Shown in pieces: positions 26,419-34,227 of a stretch of 64,000 nucleotides of DNA (positions are counted from its first letter, which is position 1; each line of letters begins with the position of its first letter). Source of the DNA: Deinococcus koreensis (GTDB lineage Bacteria > Deinococcota > Deinococci > Deinococcales > Deinococcaceae); NCBI RefSeq assembly GCF_002901445.1, contig NZ_PPPD01000001.1:2734501-2798500 (forward strand), read 5' to 3'. Below the pieces are notes generated by a model. It ran no database searches. It saw nothing but the letters and a program-made list of their open reading frames with translations, and was not told the DNA's origin. A program made the position numbers and the translations under genes.

Positions 26419-26669
26419 TGGATGTCCTGTGGGTGCTCCTGCATGGGGAACTCCAGCCACTGCTCGGCCTCGGCCTGCGCCTGCGGATCGCTGGCGTAGT
26501 CCTGGGCGTAGCGGGCGTAGGCGTCACGGCGTTCCTGCTGCTCCAGCGCCTTCGTGGCGGCCTCGATGGTGGCGCTGAAGGAGGGAAGGCCGTGCTCGCG
26601 TTGATACCGCTCGAGAAACCTGAGGACGTGATCTGGAAAGACCACATGCTTGCGGTGGGTCTCCGTCAT
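26415..26669 (-). CDS. MazE-like antitoxin with ribbon-helix-helix N-terminus
   Basis: An 84-residue partner of the MazF toxin. Residues about 8-43 (KHVVFPDHVLRFLERYQREHG then SFSATIEAATKAL) form a ribbon-helix-helix DNA-binding fold; the acidic, helical C-terminus is probably the toxin-binding part. The third in-frame ATG (26669) is chosen over 26687 and 26675 because TAGACT ends 7 bases before it, whereas the first two ATGs lie before or next to that box. The pair probably represses itself. Confidence 0.8.
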   Translation of the reverse strand: MTETHRKHVVFPDHVLRFLERYQREHGLPSFSATIEAATKALEQQERRDAYARYAQDYASDPQAQAEAEQWLEFPMQEHPQDIQ

Positions 26670-26682
26670 GTCCATGAGTCTA
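26670..26682 (-). promoter_or_regulatory. leaderless promoter of the toxin-antitoxin pair
   Basis: TAGACT at 26682-26677, 7 bases, then the ATG at 26669. A TGTGCACA-type palindrome just upstream (about 26704-26711) is a possible autorepressor site. Confidence 0.5.
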
Positions 26683-26726
26683 CCCATCGTCGGTGGGCAC
26701 GATTGTGCACACCTGGGTGTGTCGAT

Positions 26727-27461
26727 CTAAGCCAGCCCCTCCCAGTACGCCCTCAGATCCTCCGGCAGCTCAACCTCCGCCACGACCTGCGCCCCGTCCC
26801 AGGGAAAGGCGAGGCGCGAGGCGTGGAGGGCCTGGCGATCCAGCCCCAGCCGCGCCGTCAGCTCGGGCGTCTGCCCGGTCTGCATGAAATCCAGGAACAC
26901 GGCGGGGTCGCGGCCGTAGATCTTGTCGCCCACCATCGGCAGGCCCAGGTGCGCGAGGTGGGCGCGGATCTGGTGCAGCCGCCCGGAGCGCGGGTAGGCC
27001 TCGATCAGCGTGTGCCCGGCGCGGCGGGAGAGCACGCGGAAGTGGGTCACGGCCGGGCGCCCGTCCGGCACGACCGCCTGACGGATCAGGATGCGGTTGG
27101 CGCCGCCCAGGCCCAGCTCGCCCAGCGGCGCGTCCAGCACGAAGTCGTCCCAAGTGGGCTGCCCGTGCACGATGGCCTGGTAGGTCTTACCAACCAGATG
27201 GGTCTTGAACAGCGTGAAGAAGCGGCGCGCGGCGTCGGTGTCGCGGCTCAGCACCTGGGCGCCGCTGGTCTCGCGGTCGAGGCGGTGGGGCGGCGACAGG
27301 CCCTCCTCGCCGGTCTCCTGCTGCATGAAGCTCACCACGTCGGGCACGGGGAAGGCCGAGCGCACCGGGTGGGTCAGCCAGCGCGCGGGCTTGTGCACCA
27401 CGTAGAAGTCCGGATGCTCCAGCACGATATGGGGTCGTTCTGGAGGGGTCAAATCTCCCAC
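26727..27461 (-). CDS. RluA family RNA pseudouridine synthase
   Basis: A 244-residue pseudouridine synthase that isomerises uridine in rRNA or tRNA. The catalytic aspartate is D62 in HRLDRETSG (residues 59-67), followed by the family blocks [20 protein letters not shown] and GDKIYG. There is no N-terminal S4 domain, so it resembles the short RluA/TruC branch; the target uridine cannot be read from sequence. The GTG at 27461 overlaps the FMN-reductase gene by 13 bases; a TTG at 27452 is an alternative. It is the last gene of a possible unit from 30395 downwards. Confidence 0.88.
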   Translation of the reverse strand: MGDLTPPERPHIVLEHPDFYVVHKPARWLTHPVRSAFPVPDVVSFMQQETGEEGLSPPHRLDRETSGAQVLSRDTDAARRFFTLFKTHLVGKTYQAIVHGQPTWDDFVLDAPLGELGLGGANRILIRQAVVPDGRPAVTHFRVLSRRAGHTLIEAYPRSGRLHQIRAHLAHLGLPMVGDKIYGRDPAVFLDFMQTGQTPELTARLGLDRQALHASRLAFPWDGAQVVAEVELPEDLRAYWEGLA

Positions 27462-28039
27462 ACGCTTCTGTAGTCGCGGCCCCGCAACCGCGCCGAGAGG
27501 TCGGTGGCGCGGTCGACAGTGCGTTCCAGGCGGGCGGCCAGCCACTCGCCGGGCACCTCCGGCGCGTCCCAGTGGGCCGAGGTCGCGTAGACGAAATGTG
27601 GATTGACCACGCAGCGGAAGTCGGTCATCAGGCCGAAGGCGAAGGCCCCGTGGCTGAGGTAGCCGTGATCCAGCCCGCCCGATACCAGGAAGGTGACGGG
27701 GCGGTCGAACCAGGCGCCGTGCAGGCCACGTTCCACGTCCGAGGAGCCGGTCAGCTCCACCAGCGCCTTCACGCCCGAGCCCAGGCCCCAGGTGTACACC
27801 GGCACGCCCAGCAGCACGCCGTCGGCCCCGGCGATGGCGGCGTGGTACAGAGCGGCGTGCGGGTGCTCGTAGCAGCCGCCCGGCCCCTGCACGTTGTCGA
27901 ACGGGGGCAGGGGTGTGGCCCGCAGATCCAGAGAGGTGACCTCGTGGCCCTGGGCCCGCAGCTGCCCGGCCGCCAGGGCACACATCCAGGCGCTGCGGCT
28001 CTCGGGGTCGAGGCTGGTGGAGATGACCGTGAACTTCAC
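27449..28039 (-). CDS. NADPH-dependent FMN reductase-like flavoprotein
   Basis: A 196-residue flavodoxin-fold oxidoreductase. [10 protein letters not shown] near the start is the phosphate loop for FMN, and [16 protein letters not shown] and [12 protein letters not shown] resemble the flavin-contact segments of NADPH:FMN reductases. The GTG at 28039 is preceded by TACCCT and a 7-base spacer, suggesting a leaderless message. The 3' end overlaps the RluA-type gene by 13 bases. The electron acceptor is unknown. Confidence 0.8.
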   Translation of the reverse strand: MKFTVISTSLDPESRSAWMCALAAGQLRAQGHEVTSLDLRATPLPPFDNVQGPGGCYEHPHAALYHAAIAGADGVLLGVPVYTWGLGSGVKALVELTGSSDVERGLHGAWFDRPVTFLVSGGLDHGYLSHGAFAFGLMTDFRCVVNPHFVYATSAHWDAPEVPGEWLAARLERTVDRATDLSARLRGRDYRSVWEI

Positions 28040-28052
28040 GCCCCGCAGGGTA
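28040..28052 (-). promoter_or_regulatory. leaderless promoter of the FMN reductase gene
   Basis: TACCCT at 28052-28047, 7 bases, then the GTG start at 28039. Confidence 0.5.
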
Positions 28053-28068
28053 GCGCGGAGTTCTCCGT

Positions 28069-29184
28069 CTACTTCCCGGCCCCCCCCTCGTCCTCGATGG
28101 CCTTGAGGTGCGCGATCCGCTGCGGGGTGCCGGGGTGGGACTGCAGCAGGTCGAAGACGCTGGGTTTCTGCGCCTCGCCGTCTCCCCGCTCCTTCTCCAG
28201 GCGGCCCAGGATGTCGCGCAGCGGGCGGGTCGTGCCGTACTTCAGCAGCAGGTAGCGGCCCGCGACCTCGTCGGACTGGGTCTCGGCGGCGCGGGAGTAG
28301 CCGCCGCGCAGCAGGGCGGCCGGCACCGCCGCCGCGAAGGTGCTGGCACTGACCAGATCGCCGGTCAGGACGGTGGTGACCAGGGTCAGGCCCAGCGCCT
28401 GATACACACCCGCCAGCCCGTGCCGGTGGGTCACGTGCCCGGTCTCGTGGGCCAGCACGCCCATGAGCTCGCGGTCGCTGCGGGCCAGGGCGACCAGCTG
28501 GTCGGTCATGACCACCGTGCCGCCCGGCAGCGCGAAGGCGTTGGGGCCGATGCCGCTCCCTATGCCGCCGCTCTGTCCTGCCGGCTCGCCGTCGCGCAGC
28601 AGCAGGCGGTAGGGGTAGCCGCCGCCCGCCCAGGCGGTGACCGCGCGGAACTCCTGCTGAAGCTGGGCCTGCCGCGCCGCACTCAGGCGGCTGGGGCCGA
28701 CATAGTCGCCGCTGGACAGCACCTTCAGGGTCTCGCGGTCGAAGGAGGCCAGCACGCTGCGGGGCGTGACCGCCGCCGCCTGCCGGCTCATCGCCGGAAT
28801 CCCGAACACCACGAACAGGGCCACGGCCGCGGCGGCCAGCCCCAGGGCGGCGAGCGCCGTGCCCCAGCGCTGCTCCAGCCAGCGCACCCCGCCCAGCGCG
28901 CGGTTGCGGCCTGCCCGCCGCTCCCACGCGCTGATCGCCGGGTCGTCGGTCGTCTCGAAGCGGCCGCCGTCCGGGAACTTCAGGGAGCGCCGCACGCCCG
29001 GAATGGGCGGGTCAAGGCTGATCTCGGTGCTGGCCCAGCTGCGGTTCAGGCCCAGGTCGGGCACGGTCAGGGCCACGCCCTGGGGGCCCAGGTGCAGGGT
29101 CGCGGCGTGGTCTCTGGAGCTGCGGCCATCGAAGTACACGCCCGCCACCGGGGGAGACGTATCCTCCAGCCCCGCCGGGGTCAT
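28069..29184 (-). CDS. M48 family metallopeptidase, membrane-anchored
   Basis: A 371-residue protease. Residues 1-100 are a soluble N-terminal domain, one membrane helix lies at about 108-131, and the M48 domain has HETGH at 246-250 with E301 ([10 protein letters not shown]) as likely third zinc ligand. M48 proteases cleave membrane or periplasmic proteins. The gene overlaps the DUF898 gene by one base (TGATG), so the two are coupled and may work together on membrane-protein quality. The same DUF898/M48 pairing is, to my knowledge, recurrent in bacteria. Confidence 0.88.
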   Translation of the reverse strand: MTPAGLEDTSPPVAGVYFDGRSSRDHAATLHLGPQGVALTVPDLGLNRSWASTEISLDPPIPGVRRSLKFPDGGRFETTDDPAISAWERRAGRNRALGGVRWLEQRWGTALAALGLAAAAVALFVVFGIPAMSRQAAAVTPRSVLASFDRETLKVLSSGDYVGPSRLSAARQAQLQQEFRAVTAWAGGGYPYRLLLRDGEPAGQSGGIGSGIGPNAFALPGGTVVMTDQLVALARSDRELMGVLAHETGHVTHRHGLAGVYQALGLTLVTTVLTGDLVSASTFAAAVPAALLRGGYSRAAETQSDEVAGRYLLLKYGTTRPLRDILGRLEKERGDGEAQKPSVFDLLQSHPGTPQRIAHLKAIEDEGGAGK

Positions 29185-30395
29185 CAGAAGCCCACCTGGA
29201 TGTCCAGCAGTTCGGAGGCCGCCTCGCCCAGCGCGGATTCACGCTGCAGGGCCCCGGCCGCGAAGTCGTCCAGCGGGGCGATGGCACGCACCTGAATCCC
29301 CTCCAGCACGTAGCGCGAGCGGCGGATGGCGGCCCAGGGCGTCGCCAGTCCCAGCGTGAGCACGGTCACGACCGCGTTCGAGACGCCGATCCAGACCAGC
29401 CGCCAGGAACTGAAGGTGGCCCGCGTGCGAACCACGCCGCCCAGTTCGCCGTGGTCGAGCACGTATTTCATGGTGGCGCCGCGGATGTACTGCCACACCA
29501 CCGTGTACAGCAGGATGAAGGCCACGTAGCCCACGATCAGCGCCGGCAGCAGGGTGCCTGGGTCGAGCGTCTCGACCGAGAGCGCGCCGCGCCCGAACGA
29601 GGCGAAGGCCACGGCCGCCAGGGGCAGCAATACCAGCAGGCCCGCCCCGATCGCGATGCCCACCGCCGTCACGGCGATGATGTAGAAGGGGGCCACGTCC
29701 CCCCGGAAGTGGCCGCGCGCCGTGCCGTAGGCCACGTGGTCGAGCTGGTAGCGCCGCTGCATGAACCACGCCCAGGGCAGCGCGAACAGGCCCCCGATGC
29801 CCCCGATCACGTTCGCCACGCCGTAGGCCACGTAGGAGTCGCGCACGGTGCCGCCGAACCCGAAGGGCAGCCCCCGGTGCAGGGTGTTGGCTGCCTGGAA
29901 GCGCAGCGACTGGCGCACCAGCCAGGGATAGAGCCCCACGTAGAGCAGCAGCAGCGGCCCGGCCAGCCAGTAGTACTCGAACTGTGCCGAGAGCGAATAC
30001 GCCACGAACAGCGCCCCGACCAGCAGGTAGCCGCGCAGCAGCGCGACCGGGTTGGCGCGGTACTCGAAATTCTGCCCGTCCAGCCAGGTGTGGCCGTAGA
30101 AGTACTGCCGGGTTCGCACCCGCGCCCACGGCAGGTAGATGCCCAGCGTGAGGAGGGTCAGCGCCACGTTCACGATCCACAGCCGGAAATACTCGCCGGC
30201 CGTGCCCGTGAAGGTCACCGGGTATTCGGTCACGGGAGACGCGGTGTGGGGCGCTGGGAGTGCCGGTTGGAGGCCCTGGCCCGCGTTCAGGGGCCCAGCG
30301 CTCCGGGGTTCAGCGCTCAGGGGCGCGGCGTGCCGGCCGAGGCCGGAGTCCGGGCCCGGCGGAGACTCAGGCCTGGGGGCGTCGGCGTCGGTCAT
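29184..30395 (-). CDS. DUF898 (YjgN-like) membrane protein
   Basis: A 403-residue protein with a proline- and alanine-rich N-terminus (residues 1-55) and then two similar halves with about eight to ten hydrophobic segments. It has the DUF898 hallmarks FTG.AGEYFRLWIVN, LTLGIYLPWARVRTRQYFY and again LTLGLATPWAAIRRSRY near the end. Function unknown. Translation is coupled to the M48 protease downstream. TAGGAT with a 6-base spacer precedes the ATG at 30395. Confidence 0.87.
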   Translation of the reverse strand: MTDADAPRPESPPGPDSGLGRHAAPLSAEPRSAGPLNAGQGLQPALPAPHTASPVTEYPVTFTGTAGEYFRLWIVNVALTLLTLGIYLPWARVRTRQYFYGHTWLDGQNFEYRANPVALLRGYLLVGALFVAYSLSAQFEYYWLAGPLLLLYVGLYPWLVRQSLRFQAANTLHRGLPFGFGGTVRDSYVAYGVANVIGGIGGLFALPWAWFMQRRYQLDHVAYGTARGHFRGDVAPFYIIAVTAVGIAIGAGLLVLLPLAAVAFASFGRGALSVETLDPGTLLPALIVGYVAFILLYTVVWQYIRGATMKYVLDHGELGGVVRTRATFSSWRLVWIGVSNAVVTVLTLGLATPWAAIRRSRYVLEGIQVRAIAPLDDFAAGALQRESALGEAASELLDIQVGF

Positions 30396-30407
30396 GGTGA
30401 CATCCTA
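30396..30407 (-). promoter_or_regulatory. leaderless promoter of the DUF898-M48 unit
   Basis: TAGGAT at 30407-30402, 6 bases, then the ATG at 30395. Confidence 0.6.
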
Positions 30408-30541
30408 CGGGGGTCGCGGGGTCGTCGGGCGCCACTCTGGGGGCCTGTGGGGGTGTCGCCGGGGGCTCCCGGCCGGCCCCAACACGAAGCGGACGCTCTG
30501 AGGCGCCCGCTGTCACGGAGACTTCGGAAACGGGAGACCGC

Positions 30542-30825
<284 letters not shown>

Positions 30826-30895
30826 TAAGACCGCCGCCCGGTTACCCGCCCTCTGGGCCAGAACCACGAAATGGAGCGAGACTTGAGACGAGTGC

Positions 30896-30925
30896 ATTAT
30901 CGCACGTTCGCCCCGCGCATGTCAC
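30896..30925 (-). promoter_or_regulatory. promoter of the cold-shock gene
   Basis: GTGACA (30925-30920), 18 bases, GATAAT (30901-30896). The start of transcription would lie near 30889, giving about 80 bases of 5' leader, as expected for genes with cold-dependent leader structures. Confidence 0.5.
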
Positions 30926-31219
30926 ATTTCTGCCCCCCGTGGCGGGGCTGGGCGTGGCCCCCCACGGGCCGCGCTGGCACGGGCCTGAGCCCCACTTCGG
31001 CCGGGTCTCCGGGGATGCCGGCCGGCCCGGATCCCCCCCCAGGTGGAGGCCCCCTGCCCCCGGCACAGCGGCCACCCGTGCCCCCGACCTGGGCCCTCCC
31101 AGGGGCAGGGCGCGTGATAACCTTGACCGCAAGTTCACCCCGCTGTGTGCCGCACTGGAAGCCCCCCGCCCGCCGGGCCCCTGGCCCTCCCGTGTGACGC
31201 GCAGCCCCTGGAGGAAGGC
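30926..31219. other. gap between the cold-shock promoter and the carbonic anhydrase gene
   Basis: No gene seen. The stretch is rich in C and G runs and contains an arm pair CCGTGG...CCACGG around 30940-30970. TTGACC at 31123-31128 is a possible -35 for the following gene but no good -10 is placed after it. Confidence 0.4.
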
Positions 31220-31885
31220 ATGTCGCGCTACGCCCTGGACGGGCACGTCCCCGAAATTCACCCGACTGCGTTTGTCGCTCCCAGCGCCGATCTGATCGGC
31301 CAGGTCAGGGTCGAGGCGCAGGCGAGCGTGTGGTTCGGCGCGGTGCTGCGCGGCGACCTGGAGGGCATCGTGGTCGGCCAGGGCAGCAACGTTCAGGACG
31401 GCGCCGTGCTCCACACGGATCCGGGCTGGCCCTGCACGCTGCACGACCACGTGACCGTCGGGCACCGCGCCATCGTGCATGGGGCGACCTGCGGGCCGGG
31501 CAGCCTGGTGGGCATGGGCGCCGTGATGCTCAGCGGCTCCAGCCTGGGCCCAGGCGCGGTGCTGGGCGCCGGCGCGGTGCTGCCCGAGGGCGCGCACGTG
31601 CCCGAGGGGATGCTGGCGGTGGGCGTGCCGGCGCGCGTGGTGCGGCCCGCTCCGGGCACCGGGAACGCCGTGCGCTACATCCAGAACGCCGCGCGCTTCC
31701 GCAGCGGCCTGACCCTGATTCCCAGCGCCCTGGACTGCGCCGCCCTGGATGACCCCGGTGCAGTCAGCGCCCACCCGGCCAGTGCTCAGCCGGCCAGCCC
31801 CCATCCAGACAGTGCCCACCCAGACAGTGCCCAGCCGAACGGCGCCCTCCCCAGTGGCGCCCCCTCCGTGCTGGAGGGCGTGTGA
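31220..31885 (+). CDS. gamma-carbonic anhydrase family protein with repetitive tail
   Basis: A 221-residue left-handed beta-helix protein of the YrdA/gamma-carbonic anhydrase family. The hexapeptide repeats run from about residue 17 to 140, and the zinc histidines are H65, H82 and H87. After residue 182 comes a tail made of short repeats rich in H, P, A and S (period 15 bases in DNA), which is absent from typical family members. The ATG at 31220 has GAGGAAGG upstream. Its stop overlaps the next gene in GTGA. Whether it hydrates CO2 or acts on acyl-CoA-like compounds is unknown. Confidence 0.85.
   Translation: MSRYALDGHVPEIHPTAFVAPSADLIGQVRVEAQASVWFGAVLRGDLEGIVVGQGSNVQDGAVLHTDPGWPCTLHDHVTVGHRAIVHGATCGPGSLVGMGAVMLSGSSLGPGAVLGAGAVLPEGAHVPEGMLAVGVPARVVRPAPGTGNAVRYIQNAARFRSGLTLIPSALDCAALDDPGAVSAHPASAQPASPHPDSAHPDSAQPNGALPSGAPSVLEGV
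31774..31850 (+). repeat. 15-base tandem repeat in the carbonic anhydrase tail
   Basis: Imperfect 15-base units such as CCAGACAGTGCCCAC repeat about five times. They encode units of the type H-P-D-S-A. Confidence 0.65.
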
Positions 31886-32838
31886 GCGACGATCTGCGCC
31901 CCGCCCGCCCGGACACCGACGACGCCGCGCCGCCCCTGTCCGACCCTGGCGCCGAACACGCAGCGGCCCACGACCTGCCCCTGGAGCTGGACGCCGAGCT
32001 GTCGGCCGGGTACGACGGGAACCACGAAGCGGACTATGAGCCCGGCCCCCTGGAGGCGGGGGAGGAACTGGCGGAACTCATTCCGGAGCTGGGCCCCATG
32101 TTCCCCGGCGCGGCCCCGTTCCTGGCCCGCTTCCTGCCGTACTCGCCCCCGGCCCACGCCGGGCTGAACCAGAATTTCTGCGACCTGCACGCCTTTTTAA
32201 AGTACCTGCACGAGCACTCCTGGTACGGCTACCTGCACGCCCTGCTGGGCGACCAGAGCGCCTACGTGCTGCTGTTCGAGGGCCGCACGGTCACGGCCGC
32301 CGCTGCCAGCGCCACGGGCGAGCAGGCGCTGGGCGAGCTGCTGAACCTCTACGAGCAGGGCGCCTCCCTGAGTGCCCACCCGCTCTCGCCGCACTACGCG
32401 CACGTGCTCAGCGGGATCGGCTCGCGGGCCTGGAAATTCAACCTGACCGAGGACTTCACGGGCCTGCACGCGCGGCCCACGGGCGCGATCTTCTACGTGC
32501 GCGGCGAGATCGTGGCGACCATGCCCGCCACCCTGCCCTACGAGGGCGCCTTCCCCGCCCCCCTGCGCCCGCAGACCCTGATCCTGCCCAGGAGCCTGGC
32601 GGGCTGGGCGCACCACCACTACGCCCTGACGCTGCGCGGCAAGGACGCCCTGAACGCGATTACCGGCGTGCACCAGAACTTCCGGCTGCAGCACGGTCAG
32701 GGCGGCCTGTATTTCCTGCGCTCGCTGGGCGAGAACCTCACGCCCGCCGAATACGCCATGCGCTCGGACGTCGCCCTGCACGACCTGGAGCCCATGATCC
32801 AGGACTTCCTGAAGACCGGCTGCATCAAAGAGGGGTAG
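31882..32838 (+). CDS. uncharacterised protein coupled to the carbonic anhydrase gene
   Basis: A 318-residue protein I do not recognise. Residues 1-60 are acidic and probably disordered. From about residue 90 the sequence is compact and looks globular, with aromatic-rich segments (FLKYLHEHSWYGYLHALL, LAGWAHHHYALTLRG) and no signal peptide or membrane helix. The GTG start overlaps the preceding stop (GTGA at 31882-31885), so both proteins are made together. A short GC hairpin (32863-32880) follows. It may be a lineage-specific protein of Deinococcus. Confidence 0.75.
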   Translation: MSDDLRPARPDTDDAAPPLSDPGAEHAAAHDLPLELDAELSAGYDGNHEADYEPGPLEAGEELAELIPELGPMFPGAAPFLARFLPYSPPAHAGLNQNFCDLHAFLKYLHEHSWYGYLHALLGDQSAYVLLFEGRTVTAAAASATGEQALGELLNLYEQGASLSAHPLSPHYAHVLSGIGSRAWKFNLTEDFTGLHARPTGAIFYVRGEIVATMPATLPYEGAFPAPLRPQTLILPRSLAGWAHHHYALTLRGKDALNAITGVHQNFRLQHGQGGLYFLRSLGENLTPAEYAMRSDVALHDLEPMIQDFLKTGCIKEG

Positions 32839-32862
32839 ATCGGGCGTGCCCGGCTGGCCGGT

Positions 32863-32880
32863 GGGGGAGGGCCTTCCCCC
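32863..32880 (+). terminator. possible terminator after the carbonic anhydrase unit
   Basis: GGGGGA (32863-32868) pairs with TCCCCC (32875-32880). The stem is short and without a T run. It lies between two convergent genes. Confidence 0.35.
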
Positions 32881-32920
32881 CGTTCAGACGGACACTCCCT
32901 GGGGTCTGGACGGCTCCCCT

Positions 32921-33841
32921 CTACGGGGAGGCCGCGTCCGACGGTGAAGGCGACACGCCCTGTCCCGCTGAGGGGCGATCCACGTAGGCCTCGCTGAGCT
33001 GCCACAGACGCAGCGCCGCGCTGTCGTCGAGCGCCTGCGGTCTGGGAGTGGCCCGGCGGGACTTCTCGAAGTACAGGCCGCTGTCCTCCAGCGGGTCGGC
33101 GGCGAGGTGGATGCTGGTCTGGGCGCCCTGCACGGCGCTCAGGGCGAAGCGGTCGATGATCCTGTAGATGCCGCTGAACAGGCCCCCCTGGTGGCTGCCG
33201 AAGCCGCTGGCGACCATGCCGGGGTGCAGGCTGTTGGCCTGGAGCCACGCCTCACGCCGCGCGAGTTCCCGCGTGAACAGGATGTTCGCCAGCTTGCTCT
33301 GGGCGTAGGCCGCCCAGCCGCTGTAGCCGCGCCGGAACTCCGGGTCGTCGAAGCGGATGCGGCCCATCGCGTGCGCCGCCGACGACACCGTGACCACCCG
33401 TGGCGCGTGCCCGCGCCGCAGCAGGGGCAGCAGCTCACGGGTCAGCAGGAAGGGCGAGAGGTGGTTGAGCGCCCAGGTGCGCTCGATGCCCTCGCGCGTC
33501 TCCTGGCGGGTATTGAACAGTGCCCCGGCATTGTTCAGCAGCACGTCCAGGGTATCCCCGCGTTCCCGGAACTCGGCCGCCGCCCGGCGCACCTCGGAGA
33601 GTTCCGCCAGGTCGGCGATCAGCGTGCCCGCCGCGCCGATCTCCCCGGCCACCCGCCGGGTCTTGCCTGGGTCACGGCCGACGATGGTGACCTGGGCGCC
33701 GCGCCGAGAGAGCTCGCGCGCCGCCTCCAGGCCGATGCCGTTCGTGGCGCCGGTGACCAGCACCACCCGGCCGTCCAGGCGTCGTGTGGAGAGCGCTGTG
33801 GATGGTGTGGCTGTGGATGTCGTGGCGGTGGGCTCGGTCAT
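32921..33841 (-). CDS. short-chain dehydrogenase/reductase
   Basis: A 306-residue SDR of the retinol-dehydrogenase/WW-oxidoreductase-like branch. The cofactor loop GATNGIG is at residues 31-37, NNAG at about 103-106, and the catalytic residues are S154, Y179 and K183 (YAQSK). The C-terminal part ([13 protein letters not shown]) is also typical of this branch. The substrate is unknown. The ATG at 33841 is chosen because TATGCT stands 6 bases before it. There is a threonine/alanine/serine-rich stretch at residues 4-18, probably unstructured. Confidence 0.87.
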   Translation of the reverse strand: MTEPTATTSTATPSTALSTRRLDGRVVLVTGATNGIGLEAARELSRRGAQVTIVGRDPGKTRRVAGEIGAAGTLIADLAELSEVRRAAAEFRERGDTLDVLLNNAGALFNTRQETREGIERTWALNHLSPFLLTRELLPLLRRGHAPRVVTVSSAAHAMGRIRFDDPEFRRGYSGWAAYAQSKLANILFTRELARREAWLQANSLHPGMVASGFGSHQGGLFSGIYRIIDRFALSAVQGAQTSIHLAADPLEDSGLYFEKSRRATPRPQALDDSAALRLWQLSEAYVDRPSAGQGVSPSPSDAASP

Positions 33842-33853
33842 GCGCCCAGCATA
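33842..33853 (-). promoter_or_regulatory. leaderless promoter of the SDR gene
   Basis: TATGCT at 33853-33848, 6 bases, then the ATG at 33841. Confidence 0.6.
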
Positions 33854-34227
33854 GGCGCGCAGGCCGGGGGCGACCTGTACCGCGTCCCACAGCCCGCTGC
33901 CCGGAACCAAAAGGAAGGGCTGAATCTCATCGACTCAGCCTCTTCCGCGCTGCGGACTTCACCCGGCCCGCTTCCAAGTTGTTCGCGCTGATGGGTGAAG
34001 TGTACGCGCCGCCCTCTGACAGGGCTGTCACAGCGCTGTCACGCATCTTCCCCCTGTCTGGGGGTGCGGGTCAGGGGTGACCGGGGGACGCCTGAGCGGC
34101 ACGGTGGCCTGAACCTTGAGTCACAATGCATCCAGCACGAGGGGCCGGGGGGCTGTCCACAGAGGGGGCCCCGTGCCCTTCCCAGGGGCGTCGGGGCGGC
34201 CAGCGGCCCTGCGAACAGGGGGACTGC
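33854..34227. other. gap between the SDR and VWA genes
   Basis: No gene recognised. An imperfect hairpin (33913-33923 with 33935-33946) is present. CACAAT at 34122-34127 is a weak -10 candidate for the VWA gene, but no good -35 is seen. Confidence 0.35.
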
